A DNA stretch of 64,000 bases from Streptomyces roseoverticillatus (GTDB lineage: Bacteria > Actinomycetota > Actinomycetes > Streptomycetales > Streptomycetaceae). Positions within the stretch are counted from its first letter, which is position 1, and each line of letters opens with the position of its first letter. The notes beneath the pieces are model-generated. The model saw only the letters and a program-made list of their open reading frames with translations. It was not told the origin of the DNA and made no database searches. Below, piece by piece: positions 58,673 to 64,000 of this stretch. Both the position numbers and the translations under genes were made by a program. Location: NCBI RefSeq assembly GCF_000719265.1, contig NZ_JOFL01000016.1, forward strand, positions 310,001 to 374,000. The letters are read 5' to 3'.

Positions 58673-59287
58673 TCAGGGCTCCTGGGCGGCCAGCTCGAAC
58701 CAGACCGACTTGCCGACGCCGTGGGCGCGAACGCCCCAGCCGTCCGCGAGGGCGTGGACCAGCAGCAGCCCCCGCCCCGACGTGGCGGCCTTCTCGATGT
58801 CGTTCATATCCGGAACGGCGTCCCGGGCGACGTCCCTGACGGCGTCCCGCTCCCTGCAGCCGGGGCGGCCGTCACCGACCGCTCCCCCCGGGCCCACGAC
58901 CGGCCCGATGTCCGTTCCCGGACCGCGCAGCGCTGGATGGCCCGCCACGAAATCCCGGACCTCCACCCGCAGCCGCCCCCGCGCCTGGCCGAACGCACCG
59001 GTGAGCACCGCCTTGACCACGGCGCCCCCGTCGGTGTGCACGAGGGCATTGGTGACGAGTTCGCTCGTGAGTAGTTCCGCGGTCTCCGCCCGGCCCGGCG
59101 CGCCCCAGTGGGCCAGCAAGCGGCGCAACTCGGCCCGGACTTCCCGGACACCGGTGAGATCCCGGCGGCGGAGCCTCCTTTCGAAACGCGGCCCGGAATG
59201 CGCCGCGTCGTCACCGTGCCCGCTCCCGTGGTCCGTACGGCCCTCCCGGTCCCCCGCGTGGCCCTCCGCGTAACCTTCAGCGCTCAT
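58673..59287 (-). CDS. RsbW-like ATP-binding (anti-sigma factor) protein
   Basis: A 204-residue GHKL-fold protein of the actinomycete RsbW-like group. Seen: LRRLLAHWGAPGRAETAELLTSELVTNALVHTDGG containing the N box (residues about 55-90), VRDFVAGHPALR, and GRGLLLVHALADGWGVRAHG containing the G boxes; between them lies an unusually long acidic/Arg loop. It could act as an anti-sigma kinase. The start is uncertain: ATG 59287 is used; an ATG at 59311 lies directly against GGAGG. About 300 bases to the next gene upstream show no further gene. Confidence 0.82.
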   Translation of the reverse strand: MSAEGYAEGHAGDREGRTDHGSGHGDDAAHSGPRFERRLRRRDLTGVREVRAELRRLLAHWGAPGRAETAELLTSELVTNALVHTDGGAVVKAVLTGAFGQARGRLRVEVRDFVAGHPALRGPGTDIGPVVGPGGAVGDGRPGCRERDAVRDVARDAVPDMNDIEKAATSGRGLLLVHALADGWGVRAHGVGKSVWFELAAQEP

Positions 59288-59587
59288 CCGGCCTACTGCC
59301 TGCCGTTTCATCCTCCTCGCCCCGACCCCTCCCCGGCGCCCCGGCCTCGAACGCGCTCGCGCTCACTCACCGCAATGCATGCCCCGGCCCGCCCGGAACG
59401 ACTCCTGTTGAGCCATCAACATGGTGATATGACCAAAATCCCGGGGCCTCTTGCGCGGGCCGCGAATATGCCATTGGCGCGCGGCCGGTGAGAAAGTCCG
59501 TACGGAACTGCAAGGAATAGCGAAGTACCGGGAAACAGCCGGGCGAGGCGGTGACAACGCCACCGCCCCGCCCCGGAATCGGCCCGG

Positions 59588-62500
59588 CTACGCCTCCCAG
59601 AGCGCGCACGCCGTGCGGTCGTCCGCGTAACCCTTCACCCGCAGCTGGGTGTCCGCGAGGAACGCCGCGAGCCCCGGCGGCCGTTCGCCCGCCCAGCGCT
59701 CGGCCAGCCTGCCGCCCAGCTCCGGCTCGCCGCGCATCGGCTCGGCCAGGCCCGTCGTGCACAGCATCAGCGTGTCCCCCGGCCGCGCGACGGACGCCCG
59801 GAAGCGGAACGGCTCGCCGGGCGCCGCCGGTTCTTCCGGCTCGACGGGCGGGGCGAGGCCCGGTGTGGGAATGCCGAGGTCCACCGTCATCATGTCGGCG
59901 GGCGCCGAGCCGTAGCCGACGACGGGGTCGCCCGTGCCCTCCGGCGGGGCCTCCGGCTCCAGGTCCTGCCACACGCCCTCGCGGAGGCGGAACAGGCCGC
60001 CCGCGCCCACGCCGAAGAACACCCGCGTACGGCACTGCGGGTCGGCCGTCAGCAGCAGGCAGCGGACCGTCGCCGTGTACTCCTCGGGCCGCAGGCCCAG
60101 CTCGGCGGCGCGGGCGCGCAGCCGGCCGTAGGAGCGGTCGGTGAGCCGGTGCAGGCCCGACTTGAGCTCGCCGCGACGGCCGCCGCGGATGTCGTCGGCC
60201 AGCCGGGCGTGGCTGCGGCCGACGGCGCCCGCCAGCCACCTGCAGGCGTCCCGCGCCGCACGGGGCGCCACGTCCGTGCCGCGCAGGCCGCTGGCCATCG
60301 CCACGAGCAGCAGTGCGCCGTCCCCGTCCCCGAAGCGCGCCGTCAGCAGGGAGTCCCGCCGGGGCTCGCCGCGGTAGCGCGCGGAGTCGCCGCGCAGCGA
60401 CAGGGCGCGCAGCGTGACGGCGCCGTACTGCGCCCCGTCCAGGACCGTGTCCGGCACGAGGCCGTCCAGGTCCTGCGGGTCCGCGGCGGGCCAGGCGGTG
60501 GGCTCCGCGTCGTACGTCGGCGGCCGCTCCCCCACGAACTCCGCGCCGCGGGCCGCCGGGCGCGCCGGCTGCGGGGGCGCCGCGAGGGGGTGCCGCCGGG
60601 GCGGCGTCGACTCGTGGGAGACGACGGGCGGGCGCGAGGCCGGCTCCAGGGACGCCGCCCGGGCGGCGGGCTCCAGGGGGTCGGCGTGGTCGCCGCCGGG
60701 CGGGGCGGTACGGGCCGGCTGGGCGCTCCGGGCCCGAGCGGGGCTCGCCCCGGAGGCCGGCTTCTCCGGCACGGCCGGGAGGGACTGCCCGGGGAGCCCG
60801 GGCCGCTCGGTGCGCTCGTACGTGTCGGACGGCGCGGGCGGCTCCAGCGGCTGCGGGGGCTCCGGCCTGGGGGGCCTCGGCGGGCGTACGGGACGCTCGG
60901 CCCGTACGGGCCTGGTCGGCCGCTCCAGCCGCCCGGTACGCCTGATGCGCTCCGGCCGCTCCGGCAACGCCGGCCGGCCCGGCGCCGGGCTGAGGGAATT
61001 CCCGGGCCCGTCACGGCCGGGGGCGCCGGACCGGCCGTGGCCGTCCACGCGCCGGGCCTCACGCGGGCTCACCGGCCGCTCGACGGCCTCCACGCCGTCG
61101 GACGACTCCGCCGGTTCGTCACCGCCCGCGTATCCGGCCCCGCCAGGGCCTGCGAGGCGCTCCGGGGAGCCGTCGCCGTCCGGAGCAAGGCGGGCCTCGT
61201 CAGGAGTTGCAAGCCGGTCCGGGGGATCGATGCCTTTCGGGCCGCTGGAACGATTCGGACGACCGGCAAACTCCGTGCTTCCGTAAGCCTCCGCCGGTTC
61301 CTCGTCGCCCGCGTATCCGGCCCCCTCGGGGCCCGCGAGGCGCTCCGGGGAGCCGTCGCCGTGCGGACCCCCGGAACGATTCCGGCGACCGGCAGGCTTC
61401 GCGCTGCCGTAAGCCTCCGCCGGACCGTCACCCCCCGCATCACCGGCCTCCTCAGGAGCTGCAAGGCGGTCCGGGGAGCCGTCGTCCTCCGAGCCCCGGC
61501 GACCTGCAAGCTCCGTACCGTCCGAGCCCTCCGCCGCGCCGTACCCGATGCCTTTCCGGTCTTCCGTGCGATCCGCGCTGCCGGCCGCTTCCGTGGCGTC
61601 GAAGTTCTCCGCGCGGTCGTCACCGCCCGCGTACCGGGGCCCGTTCCGGCCCGCGGGGCGGGCCACGCGACCGGGGACCCGGCCCCCGGCGCGATCCTCG
61701 GGGCGGTCGGGGCGGTCGGGGCGGTCGGGGCGCTCGGGGCGCTCGGGGCGCTCGGGGCGCTCGGCCCCGCCGGAGCGGTCCGCGCGTTCGGCCGGTTCGG
61801 GGCGGGGCGGGCGCGGGGTGCGGCCGCCGAAGAAGAGGTCCGCGCCTTCGCAGCGGTCCGTGCGTTCGGAGCGGGGCGGGCGTTCGGAGCGGCCCGTGGT
61901 CTCGGGACGGGCCTGGCGCGGGGGGCGGGCGGGGGTCTCCGGGCCCGCGCCGTCCGGCGCCGACCTTGTCCGCCGGGCGGGGGCCGACGGGGCGGACGCG
62001 GTCATGGATCCCGGCGGCTGGGCCGCCCCGGTCCGCCGGTCCGGGCGGTCCGAACGATCAAGCCGGTCCAGACGATCAGGACGGTCCGGACGATCAGGCC
62101 GCTCCCGCGGATCCCTCCGCGTCGGCGGAGCAGAATCCTCCGGTTGCCGCGGCACTTCGGAAGGCCTGCGCGGATCCGCCTTCCGCCACTTCTGCGGTTT
62201 CTCCAGCAGCTCCGGCAGGAGCCCCGCACCGTGCAGATCCGGCGGTTTGGGGATCCTCGGCAGGGGCACACGCGCCGCACGGCCCGGGACCGGCCCGTCG
62301 GAGAGGCGCTCCGCACCCGAAGGCGGTGGCGGCGGCGTGAATTCCGAGCGCCCCGGAACGCCCCGCGCATGCGGTGCTCCGTATCCCTTCGGCAGGGAGG
62401 GAAGCCCGCTCGGGGGTACGGCGACCGGATCCGGGGGCCTCGGTGGATCGGGAGGCTCTGCTCTGGGCGCCCTGACCGTCCTCTGCGTGCGTTTCGGCCG

Positions 62501-62665
62501 TTCACCGCGGGACTCCGCCCTCACCACCGCCGAGGCCGAGGTGAACCGCTCGTCGAGGCTGCTGTCGTCCCCGGCGGCGGATCCGATGTCCGGTGCATTC
62601 TTGTCGTACAACTCGCCCCACCAGGCGTCCTCTTGGCCGGTGCGCGGGTCCCCCTGCTGGCTCAT
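59588..62665 (-). CDS. PP2C-like protein with a long disordered, repeat-rich N-terminal region
   Basis: A 1025-residue protein. MSQQGD-type N-terminus and a LLLVAMASGLRGTD-to-CALWEA C-terminal domain (about 770-1025) match a Streptomyces protein annotated as PP2C-domain. The metal-binding D-G of active PP2C is replaced (VAMASG), so phosphatase activity is doubtful. Residues about 30-770 are Pro/Arg/Glu/Gly-rich, with (RPD/RPE) runs near 190 and 315 and four ~42-residue repeats of the GDGSPERLAGPEGAGYAG type around 385-530. ATG 62665 is preceded by AAGGG; in-frame ATGs lie 15 and 27 bases upstream. Confidence 0.85.
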   Translation of the reverse strand: MSQQGDPRTGQEDAWWGELYDKNAPDIGSAAGDDSSLDERFTSASAVVRAESRGERPKRTQRTVRAPRAEPPDPPRPPDPVAVPPSGLPSLPKGYGAPHARGVPGRSEFTPPPPPSGAERLSDGPVPGRAARVPLPRIPKPPDLHGAGLLPELLEKPQKWRKADPRRPSEVPRQPEDSAPPTRRDPRERPDRPDRPDRLDRLDRSDRPDRRTGAAQPPGSMTASAPSAPARRTRSAPDGAGPETPARPPRQARPETTGRSERPPRSERTDRCEGADLFFGGRTPRPPRPEPAERADRSGGAERPERPERPERPDRPDRPDRPEDRAGGRVPGRVARPAGRNGPRYAGGDDRAENFDATEAAGSADRTEDRKGIGYGAAEGSDGTELAGRRGSEDDGSPDRLAAPEEAGDAGGDGPAEAYGSAKPAGRRNRSGGPHGDGSPERLAGPEGAGYAGDEEPAEAYGSTEFAGRPNRSSGPKGIDPPDRLATPDEARLAPDGDGSPERLAGPGGAGYAGGDEPAESSDGVEAVERPVSPREARRVDGHGRSGAPGRDGPGNSLSPAPGRPALPERPERIRRTGRLERPTRPVRAERPVRPPRPPRPEPPQPLEPPAPSDTYERTERPGLPGQSLPAVPEKPASGASPARARSAQPARTAPPGGDHADPLEPAARAASLEPASRPPVVSHESTPPRRHPLAAPPQPARPAARGAEFVGERPPTYDAEPTAWPAADPQDLDGLVPDTVLDGAQYGAVTLRALSLRGDSARYRGEPRRDSLLTARFGDGDGALLLVAMASGLRGTDVAPRAARDACRWLAGAVGRSHARLADDIRGGRRGELKSGLHRLTDRSYGRLRARAAELGLRPEEYTATVRCLLLTADPQCRTRVFFGVGAGGLFRLREGVWQDLEPEAPPEGTGDPVVGYGSAPADMMTVDLGIPTPGLAPPVEPEEPAAPGEPFRFRASVARPGDTLMLCTTGLAEPMRGEPELGGRLAERWAGERPPGLAAFLADTQLRVKGYADDRTACALWEA

Positions 62666-62767
62666 GCCCTTATTGTCCATACTCTGGGGCATACGGGAAG
62701 AGTGCACGGCGGACCTCACCCGGGGATGATGACCGAGTCGAAAAGCGGTCGCGGGGAGGGATGTCGT

Positions 62768-63538
62768 GTGCTTGGCGCCATTGGGCTGGACATTGAACCG
62801 GAAGCGCCTTCTGCAGTCCGGGAGATGAGCCGCTGCGGGGGGACGGAAAAGGAACGGCGGCAGTCCGCGGGACACAGTGGTGTGGAACTGGTGACGGGAG
62901 CACGCGCTGTTGACGAACGGCTCCTGCGCATATGCCGCGGGGCGACCGTGGAAATATGCGCGCTGCTCGCGGGAAGTCCATCCGCTTCGTCTGACACAGG
63001 CTCCGGCATACCCCGCCGCACGGTCGTCGAACGTACGGGGCTCGCCGCCCTGCCGGATGCCGGGGATCCCACCCTGATACGTGTTGCGGACCGCATTCCG
63101 GCCGAACTGGTGATTGCCGATCGGGCAGTTGCGCTACTCCCCTTCACGCCCCGTACCGCCGGTCCGGCCGCGCTCCGCGAGGGGCCCGAGCCGGCGGCGC
63201 TGGTCGTCCACCGGGGTCCGCTGCTCTCGACGCTGGTGAACCTGTTCGAGGACATCTGGAACGAGGCCCTCCCGGCCCGGGTCTGCGCGGACGCCGCCCG
63301 GCGGCGGGCGGTGGACGGCCTTCCCGCCGGGCCCGACGCGCTCGACCTGGAGGTGCTCTCGCTGCTGATGGGCGGGCTGACCGACACGAGCGTCGCCAAG
63401 CAGCTCGGGCTGGGGCTGCGGACGGTGCAGCGCCGGGTGAAGCGGCTGATGGAGCTGGCCGGGGTGACGACCCGGCTGCAGCTGGGGTGGCACGCGGCGG
63501 CGCACGGCTGGACGACCGTCCGCGGGCCGCAGGGCTGA
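62768..63538 (+). CDS. LuxR-type HTH regulator with a shortened N-terminal domain
   Basis: A 256-residue regulator. It begins VLGAIGLDIEPEA, like the TrmB/LuxR fusion regulators of Streptomyces (LGAIGLD...). Those then carry a TrmB winged helix of about 60-70 residues, mostly absent here; VELVTGARAVDERLL follows after 30 residues. A central PLD-like/sensor part leads to a LuxR helix-turn-helix (LDLEVLSLLMGGLTDTSVAKQLGLGLRTVQRRVKRLMELAGV, residues about 195-235). GTG 62768 has GGGGAGGG upstream. Divergent from the PP2C-like gene. Confidence 0.82.
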   Translation: MLGAIGLDIEPEAPSAVREMSRCGGTEKERRQSAGHSGVELVTGARAVDERLLRICRGATVEICALLAGSPSASSDTGSGIPRRTVVERTGLAALPDAGDPTLIRVADRIPAELVIADRAVALLPFTPRTAGPAALREGPEPAALVVHRGPLLSTLVNLFEDIWNEALPARVCADAARRRAVDGLPAGPDALDLEVLSLLMGGLTDTSVAKQLGLGLRTVQRRVKRLMELAGVTTRLQLGWHAAAHGWTTVRGPQG

Positions 63539-63676
63539 ACGACCGGCACCGGCCGGGACGCCCGGAGACGGCTGAGGACGGCCGGGACGGCCGGGGACGA
63601 GCCGGGGGCGCGTGTCGGCCAAAGTGGCCGCAATCGTCCGGGAGCGCCGCCGCCCGCCTTCCGGCAACCTTGGTGC

Positions 63677-64000
63677 ATGGGGACGTGGCAGCTGCTCCTC
63701 GTCGGCCTCGTGATGCTGCTCGGCCTGCTCGGCGTCGTCACCCCGGGGGTGCCGGGGCCGCCGATCGTCTGGGCCGGCGTGCTGTGGTGGGCGATGACCG
63801 ACCAGTCCGCCCTGGCCTGGGGGGTGCTCGCGGGGGCGACGGGGGTGCTGCTGCTGGAGCAGGCCGTCAGCTGGCTGCTGCCGCCCCGCCGGCTCAGGGG
63901 CGCGGGCATCACGCGCCGCGCCTTCCTGGTGGCGGGGGTCGCCGGGATCGCCGGCTTCTTCGTGCTCCCGGTGCTGGGTGCGCTGCCCGGCTTCGTCGGC
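63677..64000 (+). CDS. DUF456 family membrane protein (partial)
   Basis: The first 108 codons; the gene runs off the window. Seen: LLLVGLVMLLGLLGVVTPGVPGPPIVWAGVLWWA, then ALAWGVLAGATGVLLLEQ and a third helix ending at the edge (quoted stretches are residues about 5-105). The V-x-P-G-x-P-G pattern after the first helix is the DUF456 hallmark. Start ATG 63677 has no clear ribosome binding site. Function unknown. Confidence 0.8.
   Translation, partial: MGTWQLLLVGLVMLLGLLGVVTPGVPGPPIVWAGVLWWAMTDQSALAWGVLAGATGVLLLEQAVSWLLPPRRLRGAGITRRAFLVAGVAGIAGFFVLPVLGALPGFVG

Noticed and set aside
59429..59491. 20-codon plus-strand ORF (MTKIPGPLARAANMPLARGR) and a minus-strand 19-codon ORF in the same gap
   Set aside because: Neither has a ribosome binding site nor a neighbour in the right orientation; chance ORFs are likely.
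61600..61860. GC-rich tandem repeats considered as a CRISPR-like array
   Set aside because: The repeats are in-frame RPE/RPD codons inside the PP2C-like protein, with no spacer structure and no cas genes.
60149..62760. Long plus-strand frame running into the LuxR gene
   Set aside because: Only the part from 62768 resembles a protein family; the rest is the antisense of the PP2C-like gene.

Overview
The window reads as chromosomal DNA of a Streptomyces or close relative. GC is very high, third codon positions are almost all G/C, GTG and TTG starts are common, and many stop/start overlaps (GTGA, ATGA) occur. Typical actinomycete families are present: SAV_915, DUF2637, DUF2180, FhuF-like Fe-S reductase, RsbW-like kinase, PucR and LuxR regulators. 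No tRNA, rRNA, CRISPR array, transposase or prophage gene was seen.

Left part (1-23.8 kb). A purine-degradation locus opens the window: NCS2 permease, 8-oxoguanine deaminase-like hydrolase, urate oxidase, 5-hydroxyisourate hydrolase and OHCU decarboxylase, then two small genes, one a YheO-like HTH protein. Facing away across a paired-palindrome operator is the glyoxylate-salvage operon: hydroxypyruvate isomerase, tartronate semialdehyde reductase and glyoxylate carboligase. Together they take urate to allantoin and glyoxylate to glycerate; the allantoin-to-glyoxylate steps are not in the window. Then follow a zinc-ribbon/Mrr-like protein, two overlapping acyl-CoA synthetase genes with a divergent GAF-LuxR regulator, a diaminopimelate decarboxylase behind 0.6 kb of repeats, an AlkZ-like protein, CorA, an MFS exporter, an MBL hydrolase and catalase.

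Middle (23.8-36 kb), the most unusual part. A six-gene, tightly overlapping operon encodes an AurF-like diiron oxygenase, a seryl-tRNA-synthetase-like amino acid:carrier-protein ligase, a phosphopantetheinyl transferase, an acyl carrier protein, a MaoC-like hydratase and a methyltransferase. A divergent LysR gene with a TTA codon (probable bldA control) faces it. This looks like a compact carrier-protein pathway that oxidises an amino acid; the product cannot be named from sequence. Next comes an NHLM-type peptide export system (HlyD, C39 peptidase-ABC, second ABC) with a 72-residue double-glycine precursor that has no Cys, Lys or Arg after its leader.

Right part (36-64 kb). MgtC and an MgtA-type P-ATPase, the latter behind a long leader with a small, strongly initiated ORF, are followed by a VanJ-like membrane phosphatase and a secreted trypsin-like protease. 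A second purine locus holds XdhC, an AzgA-like permease, three-subunit xanthine dehydrogenase and PucR. It joins the left locus in one route from hypoxanthine/xanthine to urate and onward. The rest is a Tet(M)/OtrA-like ribosomal protection protein, a TPR-like protein, a GntR regulator facing an iron-box-controlled FhuF-like reductase, a DUF2637 protein, an RsbW-like kinase, a large repeat-rich PP2C-like protein, a LuxR-type regulator and a truncated DUF456 gene.

An imperfect 62-bp intergenic repeat (CGGCACCGCCGG-N19-TCGCCGTCGCGGCGG-N9-GCCCGGC) recurs at two or more loci with about 110-bp period, and several genes carry in-frame short tandem repeats.
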